Source: a bacterium
GTDB taxonomy: Bacteria > Elusimicrobiota > Elusimicrobia > UBA1565 > UBA9628
DNA length: 64,000 nucleotides
Assembly (NCBI GenBank): GCA_021799485.1
Contig: JAJZAK010000002.1
Span: forward strand, 62,001-126,000
Reading direction: 5' to 3'
Positions 1-9,583 of this stretch are shown one piece after another; the stretch's first letter is position 1, and each line of letters opens with the position of its first letter. Below the pieces are notes generated by a model. It did no database searches. It saw only the letters and a list, made by a program, of their open reading frames with translations, and was not told where the DNA came from. A program made the translations under genes and the position numbers.

Positions 1-366
1 TGGCTCCAGGCGGATTCGGCCGCCGGCATCCTTATCTCCGCGGGCATCATCTTCACCGCCTTCTGGCTCCTGCGCGACTCGACGAGCATCCTCCTGGAGA
101 GCGCGCCTCCTCATCTTGACATCGACGAAATTCGCGCCGCTCTCGCCGCGATTCCCGGCGTCCAAGAGGTCCACGACCTGCATCTTTGGTCGCTGTCCCC
201 CGGATACGAATTCATGAGCGGCCACATCGTCGCCGAAAAGAACGCCGACCGGGACGCGCTTCTCGACGCCGCGCGCCGGGATCTCACGGAGCGGTTCGGT
301 CTTTCGCATGTGACGATCCAAGTGGAGGGAACGGTCGCCGAGCGCTCCGGAGACAGAAAAATGTAA
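1..366 (+). CDS. Cation diffusion facilitator family transporter, C-terminal part (5' truncated by window)
   Basis: Frame 1 reads WLQADSAAGILISAGIIFTAFWLLRDSTSILLESAPPHLDIDEIRAALAAIPGVQEVHDLHLWSLSPG...; VxxVHDLHxW motif of the CDF C-terminal domain. Confidence 0.85.
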   Translation, partial: WLQADSAAGILISAGIIFTAFWLLRDSTSILLESAPPHLDIDEIRAALAAIPGVQEVHDLHLWSLSPGYEFMSGHIVAEKNADRDALLDAARRDLTERFGLSHVTIQVEGTVAERSGDRKM

Positions 367-378
367 AATGAAAACTTC

Positions 379-666
379 ATGCATTCCCTTCTCCATTTTT
401 TCGCGGCGCTCGCCAGCGGCTTTCTCGGCATCGGCTTCATCCTAACGCCCCTTTTGGAGGGCCCGCTTAATTCCTGGGATCCTTTCGTCGCCCTGCGCCT
501 CGCGGTCGCGAGAAAGGCCGCTCAGCGCATCCCCCTGAGAAGTTCCGTGGAAGACCTCCTGCTCGATATCGAATCCTCGCGAAAATTCGGATTGGGAATG
601 AGCCCGCGTGGCGGATCCGCCGCTTTCGAACGCCCCGCTGCGCCAGCGATTTCCGCCGTCGATTAA
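379..666 (+). CDS. Hypothetical protein, possibly membrane-anchored
   Basis: Open ORF with hydrophobic N-terminus just upstream of lpxL-like gene; no recognised family. Confidence 0.3.
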   Translation: MHSLLHFFAALASGFLGIGFILTPLLEGPLNSWDPFVALRLAVARKAAQRIPLRSSVEDLLLDIESSRKFGLGMSPRGGSAAFERPAAPAISAVD

Positions 667-1614
667 TTGAACCCCCTTCTCTCCCTTTTCCTGCGCGCCG
701 TCCTGGGCGTTGCGGGCGGCGCGGTGACGATTCTCCCGCGCCGCATCGAGTTGCGTCTTGGAGCCGCGATAGGCTCGGGGGCTCGACGCCTCGACCGCAA
801 ACGCCGCCCGATCGCCGAGGAAAACATGCGCCGCTGCCTCCCCGAGCTTTCGCCCGAGGAGCGCGCCGCCCTCCTGAGGGAGAACTACGCCCATTACGGC
901 ACCTTGGCCCTTGAAATTCTCCATCTCTTCTCCCCTTTCCGAGGCCATTACGCCGCCTATGTGCGCCGCAACTACCAGCTCCACGGCTACGAGCATTGGA
1001 AAAAGGCCCATGATCGGGGGCGCGGAGTGCTCTTCATTTCGGCGCACCTCGCCAACTGGGAATTCATGGTCGCCGGTCCAGCCCAACAGGGAGTCGCCCC
1101 GCTGACGATGGCGACGCGGCATTTGAAGCCCGAGTGGCTCCATCGAAAGATCGTCGGAACCCGGAAGTCCTGCGGCGTGCGCTCGACCTACGGCGCTCGG
1201 GTCATGGGCGTCGTCGCGAAGGCTCTCAAGAACGGCGAATCCGTGGGCTTCGTCCTCGACCAGTATGAGTCCTCCCAGGCGGCGGTCCCGTCCCGGTTTT
1301 TCACCGCCACGGTCGCGACGCTGGGCATCGTCGGAGTCCTGGCCCTGCGCTTCAAGCCCGCCGTCATTCCCGTGCGCCAGGAGCGCGGTCCGGATGGGGT
1401 GATCCATATCACGATTGAACCCGAAATCGACTATTCCACCCTGCCGCAAACGCCTGCTGCCCTGACCCAGGAGTTCGTCTCCCGCGTGGAGGGCTGGATT
1501 CGCCGCAGGCCGCAGGAATGGCTCTGGGTCCACCGCCGATTCAAAAACGCCGTTTGGGATTCGATCAACCATCAACCGGGACCCCCTCAGACGACCGGAA
1601 GCGTCCTATGTTGA
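667..1614 (+). CDS. Lysophospholipid/lipid A acyltransferase (LpxL/HtrB family)
   Basis: GRGVLFISAHLANWEFM (HX4-E type motif), C-terminal RRPQEWLWVHRRFK; TTG start. Confidence 0.85.
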   Translation: MNPLLSLFLRAVLGVAGGAVTILPRRIELRLGAAIGSGARRLDRKRRPIAEENMRRCLPELSPEERAALLRENYAHYGTLALEILHLFSPFRGHYAAYVRRNYQLHGYEHWKKAHDRGRGVLFISAHLANWEFMVAGPAQQGVAPLTMATRHLKPEWLHRKIVGTRKSCGVRSTYGARVMGVVAKALKNGESVGFVLDQYESSQAAVPSRFFTATVATLGIVGVLALRFKPAVIPVRQERGPDGVIHITIEPEIDYSTLPQTPAALTQEFVSRVEGWIRRRPQEWLWVHRRFKNAVWDSINHQPGPPQTTGSVLC

Positions 1615-2075
1615 GGCCTGCCCGCCGCCGTCACCTTGTCGCGACCGGCTACATCGTGCGCGACGGCAAGACCCTTCTCCTTTGGCACAAGAAACTCGGC
1701 ATGTGGCTCCCGCCCGGCGGCCATCTCGACACTGACGAGCTTCCCCACGAGGCGCTGCTACGGGAAATCAAGGAAGAAACGGGCTATGAGGCGGCCATCC
1801 TGGCGCCGCGACGGCTCCGGTCAAAAAGCCCGGGCGTCAGCTTCCTTCCGGCGCCGTTTCATATCCAGCTCGAGGAAATCCCTTCGCATCCCCAACATCT
1901 CGATCTCATCTATGTCTGTCGGCCTATCAATGGGCGCCTCAAAATCAGCCCCAGGGAGCATGGAGATCGGCGATGGCACGACTTGGAGGATCTCAAAGGA
2001 AGCCATGTGCGCCAGGAGGTCCGAGTCACCGCCAGCCTCGCCATCCGGCTCGCCAAAAGCTGGGCGCCTCTTTAA
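1608..2075 (+). CDS. NUDIX hydrolase
   Basis: GGHLDTDELPHEALLREIKEETGYE NUDIX box; ATG at 1608 overlaps end of previous gene. Confidence 0.85.
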   Translation: MLRPARRRHLVATGYIVRDGKTLLLWHKKLGMWLPPGGHLDTDELPHEALLREIKEETGYEAAILAPRRLRSKSPGVSFLPAPFHIQLEEIPSHPQHLDLIYVCRPINGRLKISPREHGDRRWHDLEDLKGSHVRQEVRVTASLAIRLAKSWAPL

Positions 2076-2107
2076 GGCGGTACAATAAGGCCGTCGGCCG
2101 GTCTTCC

Positions 2108-3172
2108 ATGAAGCAACCGAAAATTCTCGCCGCCGCCACGGCATTGCCCGCGCGCCGCTACACCCAGCAGGAGATCCTCGAAGCCTGCGCCGAGGCTTTC
2201 CCGGATCTCATGCGCCGCCCCGCCCATCGAGACATCTTCGAGAACGCGGGCGTCTTCGAGCGCTACCTGGCGGAACCGCTTCCGTTTTATCTTGAAGGCC
2301 ATGACTTCGAGACGCGCAATAACGCCCACATCAGGCACGCCCTCGCGCTCGCGCGCGCGGCCCTGCGTTCCTGCGCGGACCGCGCCGGCCGCTCCTTGGA
2401 CGTCCTATCCCATCTCCTCTCCGTGACCACGACGGGACTCGCCACGCCGAGCATCGAGGCCCGGCTTGCCCAGGAGATGTCGCTTCCTCGCGCCATGGAG
2501 CGCACCCCCATCTTCGGCGCGGGATGCGCGGGGGGCGCCGTGGGGCTGGCGCGGGCGGCCGCGTTCCTGCGCGGACGGCCGGAAGCCGTCGCCGCCGTCC
2601 TCTCGGCCGAACTCTGCAGCCTCTGCTTCGACCCGGCGGAACCGACGCTCCTCAAGATCGTATCCGCCGCCCTTTTCGGAGACGGCGCCGCGGCGGTCCT
2701 TCTCGCGGGCCCCGACGCCGAAGCCGGACAACCCGTAGCGGAGATCCTCGCCTCCGCGAGTTTTCTCATTCCCGACTCCCTGCACGTCATGGGCTGGGAT
2801 TTCACGGAGCGGGGCATGCGTCTTCTGCTCTCCCCAGACGCCCCGCGCATCGTCGAGCAGAGCGCGCGTCAAGCCGTGGAGCCGTTCCTCAAGAGCCAGG
2901 GCCTCGGCCTCCGGGATGTCGATCTATTCCTCCTGCACCCCGGAAGCCTTAAGATCCTTGAGTCCTTCGAAAAGGCGCTCGGGCTTTCTCCCGAGCACAC
3001 CCGTCTCAGCCGCGACAGCCTGCGGCGCTACGGCAACATCTCCTCGGCCTCCGTCCTCTTCATTCTCGAAGAGGCGCTCCGGACACGGCGTCCCAAGGCG
3101 GGCTCGACCGCGCTTTTGGCGGCCATGGGACCTGGGTTTTCATGCGAAATGAGCCTCCTGCGCCTTCTCTGA
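2108..3172 (+). CDS. Type III polyketide synthase / chalcone-stilbene synthase-like (thiolase fold)
   Basis: GAGCAGGAVGLARA catalytic Cys region, LFGDGAAAVLL, LLHPGSLKILE, RYGNISSASVLFILEE motifs; start from ATG at 2108. Confidence 0.8.
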   Translation: MKQPKILAAATALPARRYTQQEILEACAEAFPDLMRRPAHRDIFENAGVFERYLAEPLPFYLEGHDFETRNNAHIRHALALARAALRSCADRAGRSLDVLSHLLSVTTTGLATPSIEARLAQEMSLPRAMERTPIFGAGCAGGAVGLARAAAFLRGRPEAVAAVLSAELCSLCFDPAEPTLLKIVSAALFGDGAAAVLLAGPDAEAGQPVAEILASASFLIPDSLHVMGWDFTERGMRLLLSPDAPRIVEQSARQAVEPFLKSQGLGLRDVDLFLLHPGSLKILESFEKALGLSPEHTRLSRDSLRRYGNISSASVLFILEEALRTRRPKAGSTALLAAMGPGFSCEMSLLRLL

Positions 3173-4002
3173 TGCTGCTGGGGCTTCATCTTCCGACCCG
3201 CTTTGGCTATGAGCGGGCCTTCGAGGACGCCAAACGCCTCGGCTGCCGTTCCCTTCAAATCTTCATCCGCCGCCCCGGGGCGTCCCTAGAGGGCCCCGGT
3301 GCGCCCCTAGGAAGCCGCGACGGCGGCATCGAATCCCTTCTCGTCCACCGCCGTTTCGCCCCCGCCCCTGGCTCAAGCGACGACGACTGGCGACGACGGG
3401 CGGTGGAAAAGCTGGGCCAAGAGCTCAAAGCCGCACGAGAACTCGGCGCCGACGCCTTCATCCTGCATCTAGGCGCCTTCAGTCCGGGGTCCGACTTTGG
3501 GACGGGGCTAAGCCTCGCCTTGGAGAGCTTGGCCCAGGCGGCGTCCCAAGTCCAGAACTGTCCCGCGATCGCCATTGAAAATGTCCCAGGCGGCGGTAGG
3601 CGCATGGGAAGCTCCTTTGAGGAGCTGGCGCGCTGTCAAGAGGCGGCTCCCGCCGGGCTCTCCCCATTGGGATACTGCCTTGATACGGCCCATGCCTGGG
3701 GAGCTGGCGAGCCCCTTTCGACTCCCGAAGGCATGCTCGCTTGGATCGAAAGAGCCGAGAGCCTTTTAGGCAGAGAAAACCTTCTCGCCTTTCATTTAAA
3801 CGACAGCCGCGCCGCCCTTGGCTCCCGCCGCGACGATCACATCCGCTGGGGAGGCGGCCATTTGGGCCTTGGAGGCCTGCGCGCGCTCCTCTCCCTTCCT
3901 CAATTCGCGCGGACTCCGGGCATTCTGGAGGTGGACGGCCCGCTGGAGGATCGCGGCCGGTCTCTCCAAGAAGCCGAAAACCTCCTTAAATCCCCAGCTT
4001 GA
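3172..4002 (+). CDS. nfo: Endonuclease IV-like AP endonuclease (TIM barrel)
   Basis: AIENVPGGG, YCLDTAHAWGAG, AFHLNDSRAALGSRRDDHIRWGGGHLG motifs; start ATG overlaps preceding stop (TGATG). Confidence 0.85.
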   Translation: MLLGLHLPTRFGYERAFEDAKRLGCRSLQIFIRRPGASLEGPGAPLGSRDGGIESLLVHRRFAPAPGSSDDDWRRRAVEKLGQELKAARELGADAFILHLGAFSPGSDFGTGLSLALESLAQAASQVQNCPAIAIENVPGGGRRMGSSFEELARCQEAAPAGLSPLGYCLDTAHAWGAGEPLSTPEGMLAWIERAESLLGRENLLAFHLNDSRAALGSRRDDHIRWGGGHLGLGGLRALLSLPQFARTPGILEVDGPLEDRGRSLQEAENLLKSPA

Positions 4003-5242
4003 GGCCGCATCGGGCGAAGGCCAGACCCAGCGGATATTTTTTCGTACGAGCCTTTGCTCCCGCATCCATGGCGTAGCGGTCCAAATCCTCATCGGAGCGG
4101 CTGGCGTCATGGTGAAAAACAAGAAGCTTGCCGATGCCATGCTTGCCAGCGAACTCCACGGCGTCGAGAGCGCTCGAGTGTCCGCTCATCTTGAGCGAGA
4201 GATGCTCCGTCGTCGCGTGCGCGCCGTCGTGGATGAGAAAGTCCGCCCCCTCGCAGGATCGCGCGAGCTTGTCGTCGTAATCCTCGAAGGCCGTCGCCCC
4301 CTCGCCGTAGAGCTCGCTGTCGGGGCAATAGACGAGTTTTTTCCCACGAGCCTTGAGGGAAAATCCCAACGTCTGCCCGGGGTGATTCGTGTAGAAGGCG
4401 GCCAAGGCGACGCCGGGGAGCACCTCGTATCGCTCTTCCTTCATTTCATAGATCTCGACCGACGCTCCAATCGGCCCCGTCGAAGATAAGGACGCCGCCG
4501 CCTCAACCTGCGAAGCGAGCGTGCGATCCGGGTCCTTGGGCGCCCCGAGGCGGACGTTCGTGCCGGGCGGGAGGCGGGCGAGGAAGGCTCCAAGGCCCTC
4601 GACGTGGTCGCGGTGAAAATGGCTCAAAAATAGCCATATCTCGTGGGGCGTTCCGCGGCGCGCGAGCTCTTCGCCGCAGTCGAGGATGCCGCTTCCCGCG
4701 TCAAAAATGAAAAAACTCCCCTCCCACTCGACCGAGACGCAGGAACTGCGGGAACCGTAGCGCGTGGAGCCCTGCGCCGCTCCCGGCCCGCGGCAGCCCC
4801 AAACCGAGAGGCTCAGTTCCGGGCGCTCGGACTCCGGAATCTCTGGGATCGTTCCCGCTTGAAGGCTGAGCGCCCCCGACATGACCTCATCCACCAACTT
4901 CGGAAAGGCCGCCGGATCAAAAGGCTTTTCGATAAAAAAATCGGCTCCGCAGCGGTGGGCGCGCAGGCGGTCGGCCTCGTAGGACTTCCCCGAGACGACG
5001 ATCACCTTGCAGGCTCTCAAGGAAGCATTGCCCTTGATGCGATGGCAGAGCGTGAGCCCGTCTTCCCCGGGCATGAGGATGTCGAGGATGACGAGTTCGG
5101 GTTTGAGCTCGGCGATCGCGGCGAGGACGCTCGCGTCGCCACGGGCGAAAGAATCGACCTCGTAGCCGGCTTGGGTAAGAAGGCTCTTCGCGAGCTCCCC
5201 AGCGATTTGATCGTCTTCGACGACGACGGCCCTGCGCGGCAT
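3986..5242 (-). CDS. Response regulator receiver domain fused to metallo-beta-lactamase-fold hydrolase
   Basis: N-terminal REC (VVEDDQ, LVILDILMPGEDG, KVIVVSGKS, KPFD) followed by MBL motif SHFHRDHVEG, FHHDASRSDEDLD. Confidence 0.85.
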   Translation of the reverse strand: MPRRAVVVEDDQIAGELAKSLLTQAGYEVDSFARGDASVLAAIAELKPELVILDILMPGEDGLTLCHRIKGNASLRACKVIVVSGKSYEADRLRAHRCGADFFIEKPFDPAAFPKLVDEVMSGALSLQAGTIPEIPESERPELSLSVWGCRGPGAAQGSTRYGSRSSCVSVEWEGSFFIFDAGSGILDCGEELARRGTPHEIWLFLSHFHRDHVEGLGAFLARLPPGTNVRLGAPKDPDRTLASQVEAAASLSSTGPIGASVEIYEMKEERYEVLPGVALAAFYTNHPGQTLGFSLKARGKKLVYCPDSELYGEGATAFEDYDDKLARSCEGADFLIHDGAHATTEHLSLKMSGHSSALDAVEFAGKHGIGKLLVFHHDASRSDEDLDRYAMDAGAKARTKKYPLGLAFARCGLKLGI

Positions 5243-5304
5243 ACGTTCGGCTTACATTCCCAATTTTAAGAGGACGGGACATTAAAGCCTGAAATTGTCT
5301 ACGC

Positions 5305-5943
5305 TTGCAAGTGATGATCTCGAAACTCGGCCGTCTGGATTTAAGGGTGCTCGCCGGAAGCCTGCGGGGCAGGACGCTGTCCTCTCCCGCGACGCCGTGG
5401 CTGAGGCCCTTGAGCGGCAGGATCAAGAAGTCCCTCTTCGACATTTTAACTCCCCGCCTCCCTGGAGCCGCCTTCCTCGATCTATTCTCCGGTTCGGGCG
5501 CGATTGGGATCGAAGCGCTCTCTCGCGGCGCGCGCGTCGCCGTCTTCGTCGAAAAGGAGCGGGAGGCGATCGATGTCATCAAGCTCAACCTAACGAAGCT
5601 GGGTCTCGTTGATCGCGCCAAGGCCCTTATAGGCGACGCCACGGCAGACCCCTCCTGGATCGTCCACCGGTCGGGTGTCGCGCAATTCAACATCGTCTTC
5701 ATGGGCCCGCCCTACAAGGACCGCGAGGGTAGGCCCTTATCCCTCGGAAACATCGCCCTGGCGGCCCTGGCTGGCTCGTCTCTGCTGGCGACCGGGGGAA
5801 TCGCCGTCGTTCAGCACCACCTCAGGGATCATCTTCTCGCGCCGCCCGGGCTCACGCTCGCGCGTGAGGAAAAATACGGCGACACCCTGCTCAGCTTCTT
5901 TAAGTCCGAAGACGGAAAGTCGAAGACGGGAGGCGCAAACTAA
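5305..5943 (+). CDS. rsmD: 16S rRNA (guanine966-N2)-methyltransferase RsmD-like
   Basis: RVLAGSLRGR, RPLSGRIKKSLFDIL, FLDLFSGSGAIGIEALSRGA; catalytic motif reads GPPY instead of DPPY. Confidence 0.85.
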   Translation: MQVMISKLGRLDLRVLAGSLRGRTLSSPATPWLRPLSGRIKKSLFDILTPRLPGAAFLDLFSGSGAIGIEALSRGARVAVFVEKEREAIDVIKLNLTKLGLVDRAKALIGDATADPSWIVHRSGVAQFNIVFMGPPYKDREGRPLSLGNIALAALAGSSLLATGGIAVVQHHLRDHLLAPPGLTLAREEKYGDTLLSFFKSEDGKSKTGGAN

Positions 5944-5986
5944 ACGACGGGAGATGGGCGCCGCCTAACAGGCAGCTTCCTCCTTT

Positions 5987-6865
5987 TTATTGCTCTCCCA
6001 CCGCGCGGTTCTTCCCGGAGCGCTTGGCTCGGTAAAGGTTCTCGTCGGCTCGGGCTAGAAGCTCCGCCGCCTGGGCGCCGTCCTGGCCGTCATACGTGGC
6101 CGTCCCGACGCTCACCGTGACGAGCGCTCCCGACCCTCCGATCGCGCGATGGATGCGTTCGGCCACTTGGGCCGCCACCTCGCGTCCCGCGCCGGGCATC
6201 ACCACCATGAACTCGTCGCCGCCATAGCGGCCCAGGATGTCCCGATCTCGAATGCTGGTCGAGATCGATTCCACCGCCTCCCGGATCACGCGGTCGCCGA
6301 AGAGATGGCCGTGAGTGTCGTTGATCCGCTTGAAGTCGTCGATGTCGAGCATGACGACGGAGAGAGGCGACTTCTCGGTCAGCGCTTTCTGCAGCTCGAG
6401 TTCGAGAATCTCCTGCATGTAGCCGTGGCTGAACGCCCCGGTGAGGGCGTCGGTCACTGACTTCAAATGCAGGTCCTTCACGCGGGCGTCAAGCACCCGG
6501 TTGCGCACGCGCTGGCGTTCGGACCGGAGCCCGAGCACATAGCCGAAGAGGACGAACGAGAAAGCCGTCCCGGTGCCCATGTAGACGTAAAAGAGGGCGT
6601 TGTATTCCAGCTCGTGGCGCATCCAAAGGAGCTTCAGGATCGGCTCCGCCAGATAGTAGCGCATGAGAAAGGCTCCCACCGGCGAGCCAAGGCCCAAGAG
6701 AAAGCCGATCGCCGGGTAGAGGACATAGTGCGGAAGACCAGGCCCTCCGCGCACCGCCTCGGCATCGGTCTTGCGGCGGTTCCAGACCGGTATATTCAAA
6801 AGAGGTACCGAAACATGGCGAAGAATCGCTCGAAGGCGCGATGGGTCCATCCGCGCAGCCGCCAT
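5987..6865 (-). CDS. Membrane diguanylate cyclase (GGDEF domain)
   Basis: GRYGGDEFMVV, DIDDFKRINDTHGHLFGD; N-terminal TM segments. Confidence 0.9.
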   Translation of the reverse strand: MAAARMDPSRLRAILRHVSVPLLNIPVWNRRKTDAEAVRGGPGLPHYVLYPAIGFLLGLGSPVGAFLMRYYLAEPILKLLWMRHELEYNALFYVYMGTGTAFSFVLFGYVLGLRSERQRVRNRVLDARVKDLHLKSVTDALTGAFSHGYMQEILELELQKALTEKSPLSVVMLDIDDFKRINDTHGHLFGDRVIREAVESISTSIRDRDILGRYGGDEFMVVMPGAGREVAAQVAERIHRAIGGSGALVTVSVGTATYDGQDGAQAAELLARADENLYRAKRSGKNRAVGEQ

Positions 6866-8007
6866 TTTTCCCGAGTGATCTCAGCCGAGCGGCCGATGTC
6901 CCCCTCGATGAGCTCGGCGACTCGCGAGGCGAAATCCGCGTCGAGAACGTGGAGGTTGATCTCGAGGTTGTGGCGGAGGCTGCGGTGGTCGATGTTGTAG
7001 GACCCGATCGCCGTCCACAGCCGGTCGACGACAGCGACCTTCGAGTGCAGGATGGGGCCCTTCCACTCAAAAAGCCTCACCCCGCGGCGCAGCAGCGCCC
7101 CATAGCCAGCGCGCGAGGCATACCAAACCGGCGGGACGTCGGACGCGCCGGGAACGAGGATTCGCACCGACACCCCGCGCTTCGCCGCCGAGGCGAGCGC
7201 CCGACGGAACCTCTGATCGGGAAGGAAATAAGCATGGGCGAGCAGCACCTCTTTTCGCGCGGAGCGGATCGCGGCCAGGTAGCTCGATCGGATATGGTAG
7301 CGGTGGAGGATTTCCTGGTTCGCCGCGGGCCAGACGTAGGAATTCCCGGCCGGCGACGGAACGGGCGCCAAGTCGCAGGAACGCCCCGTCTCGCGGGTCC
7401 AGACCTCTCGAAAAAGGGCGTCGATCTCCCTCGCCGCGCGTCCCTCGACCTTGACGTGAGCGTCGCGCCAGCCCTGCCCTCCTTCCGAAGCTGGCGCATG
7501 CTCATCCGAGATATTGAGGCTTCCCGCGAAGGCGATGCGCCCGTCGACGACCAAAAGCTTGCGGTGGTCTCTCCGCCCCCAGGCGCCGCGGGAACGCCAT
7601 GGCGAAACCGGATGATACTCCAGAAGCTGGACGCCGCTGTTGCGAAGGCGCGTGACCATCACGGACGAAAGGCCGCGCGATCCCAAGGAATCGTAGATAA
7701 GCCTTACCCTCGCGCCTTTCGCCTTGGCGCAGAGGGCCTCGCAGAAGCGCCAGCCGGTCTTGTCGCTTGCGAGGCGGTAGGTCTCAAGATGCACCGTCTC
7801 GCGAGCGGCCGCGATCGCCTGGAGCATTTCCCCGAACGCCTGTCCACCGCTTCCGTAGAGCTCCAGGCGATTTCCCGGCAGGTAGCGGTCCCCGTAGCGG
7901 AGCGGGAGCGTTCCGGGTCCAGTCCACCAGGCCGCCTGGCCGCCGGAAGGCAGGAGATGTTGGGGCTCATCCGCCGGAAGCGGGGCATCTTCGAAGATGT
8001 TTCTCAT
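6796..8007 (-). CDS. Phospholipase D/cardiolipin synthase family protein
   Basis: Two HKD motifs: DHRKLLVVDGRIAFAGSLNI and HSKVAVVDRLWTAIGSYNID; start probably MRNIFEDAP (8007); ORF opens at 8040. Confidence 0.88.
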   Translation of the reverse strand: MRNIFEDAPLPADEPQHLLPSGGQAAWWTGPGTLPLRYGDRYLPGNRLELYGSGGQAFGEMLQAIAAARETVHLETYRLASDKTGWRFCEALCAKAKGARVRLIYDSLGSRGLSSVMVTRLRNSGVQLLEYHPVSPWRSRGAWGRRDHRKLLVVDGRIAFAGSLNISDEHAPASEGGQGWRDAHVKVEGRAAREIDALFREVWTRETGRSCDLAPVPSPAGNSYVWPAANQEILHRYHIRSSYLAAIRSARKEVLLAHAYFLPDQRFRRALASAAKRGVSVRILVPGASDVPPVWYASRAGYGALLRRGVRLFEWKGPILHSKVAVVDRLWTAIGSYNIDHRSLRHNLEINLHVLDADFASRVAELIEGDIGRSAEITREKWRLRGWTHRAFERFFAMFRYLF

Positions 8008-8083
8008 CGAGCGCAATGAGTATAGAGGGTTGTCTTTCAACTTGCAACCGGTTCCGGGATTTTTTTAGGTATACTGGCCCTTC

Positions 8084-9571
8084 ATGCGGCAGCTCTTGGC
8101 GCGAAAGCCTCTCGCCCGGATCATGAAGGAGGCGGTGGGCGGTTCGGACGGCCACACGCTCCACCGCGTCCTAAGCCTCGGCCAGCTCACCGCTTTGGGG
8201 ATCGGCGCCATCATCGGCGCCGGCATCTTCGTTCTGACGGGGGTCGGCGCCCATGACAAGGCCGGCCCCGCCCTCATCCTTTCCTTCGTGGTCTCGGGCA
8301 CAGCCTGCATCTTCGCGGGGCTCTGCTACGCGGAGCTCGCGGCCATGCTCCCCGTCGCGGGCTCGGCCTATACCTACGCCTACGCCACGCTGGGCGAAAT
8401 GGCGGCCTGGATCATCGGCTGGAACCTGATCTTCGAATATACCTTCGCGGCGGCGAGCGTCGCCCACGGATGGTCCCACTACCTTCAGGATTTCCTCGGC
8501 ATCTTCGGCCTCAAGCTTCCTTACCTCATCACGAACGCGCCCTTCGACTTCAGCCCGGAGACGGGACGGCTTCTCGCGACGGGGACCATGTTCGACTTTC
8601 CGGCGATCGCGATCGCCGTGCTTCTCTCGGCGCTCCTGGTCGTCGGCATCAAGGAGAGCACGCGCGTCAACGCCGCCGTCGTCGCCCTCAAGGTCTTGAT
8701 CGTCCTTTTCATCATCGCCGTGGGGGCCTTCTACGTCAAGCCTTCCAACTGGGTTCCCTTCGCGCCCTTCGGCTACGGAGGCCTGAGCCTTGGCGGCCAT
8801 GTCGTGTTTGGCCGTACGGGCCCAGGAGGAGACCCCGTGGGGATGTTGGCGGGCGCGGCCGTTATTTTCTTCGCCTACATCGGCTTTGACGCGCTCTCGA
8901 CCCAGGCCGAGGAGGCGGAAAATCCCCAGCGCGACGTCCCGTTGAGCATCCTTTTCTCGCTTCTCATCTGCACGGTCCTCTACATCGCGGTCACGGCCGT
9001 GCTGACCGGCATGGTGCCCTATGACCAGATCGACATCGACGCTCCCGTCTCCGCCGCCTTCAAGCAGATCGGGCTGCCCTGGGCGCAGTTTCTGGTTTCG
9101 ATCGGGGCTTTGGCGGGGCTCACGTCGGTGAGCTTGGTCATGATCTTGGGACAGTCAAGAATCTTCATGTCGATGGCCAGGGACGGTCTTCTTCCGCGCT
9201 TTTTCAGCGCGATCCATCCGAAGTTCCGCACGCCTTGGAAATCAACGATCCTCACCGGCTCCGTCGTCGCGATCCTGGCGGGACTTATTCCGCTCCGGGT
9301 CCTGGCCGAGCTCGTCAACATCGGAACGCTTCTCGCCTTCGCGATCGTCTGCCTGGGCCTCCTTGTCCTGCGAAAATCCGACCCCGGTCATCCCCGCCCT
9401 TTCCGATGTCCCTGGGTGCCTCTCGTACCGACCCTGGGCATTCTCTCCTGCCTCGTACTCATGTTCTCACTACCCGCCGCGACATGGTTGCGGCTATTGG
9501 TCTGGATTGTGATCGGCCTCATGGTCTATGCCCTCTACGGCCGCTCCCACAGCGCGCTACGCGCCCATTAA
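8084..9571 (+). CDS. APC-family amino acid permease
   Basis: LGQLTALGIGAIIGAGIFVLTG, 12-TM pattern, FAYIGFDALSTQAEEAENPQRDVP. Confidence 0.9.
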   Translation: MRQLLARKPLARIMKEAVGGSDGHTLHRVLSLGQLTALGIGAIIGAGIFVLTGVGAHDKAGPALILSFVVSGTACIFAGLCYAELAAMLPVAGSAYTYAYATLGEMAAWIIGWNLIFEYTFAAASVAHGWSHYLQDFLGIFGLKLPYLITNAPFDFSPETGRLLATGTMFDFPAIAIAVLLSALLVVGIKESTRVNAAVVALKVLIVLFIIAVGAFYVKPSNWVPFAPFGYGGLSLGGHVVFGRTGPGGDPVGMLAGAAVIFFAYIGFDALSTQAEEAENPQRDVPLSILFSLLICTVLYIAVTAVLTGMVPYDQIDIDAPVSAAFKQIGLPWAQFLVSIGALAGLTSVSLVMILGQSRIFMSMARDGLLPRFFSAIHPKFRTPWKSTILTGSVVAILAGLIPLRVLAELVNIGTLLAFAIVCLGLLVLRKSDPGHPRPFRCPWVPLVPTLGILSCLVLMFSLPAATWLRLLVWIVIGLMVYALYGRSHSALRAH

Positions 9572-9583
9572 TCCGCCCACACG

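Noticed and set aside
442-1575. 377-aa minus-strand ORF
   Set aside because: Antisense of the LpxL-like gene; low-complexity composition typical of high-GC shadow ORFs.
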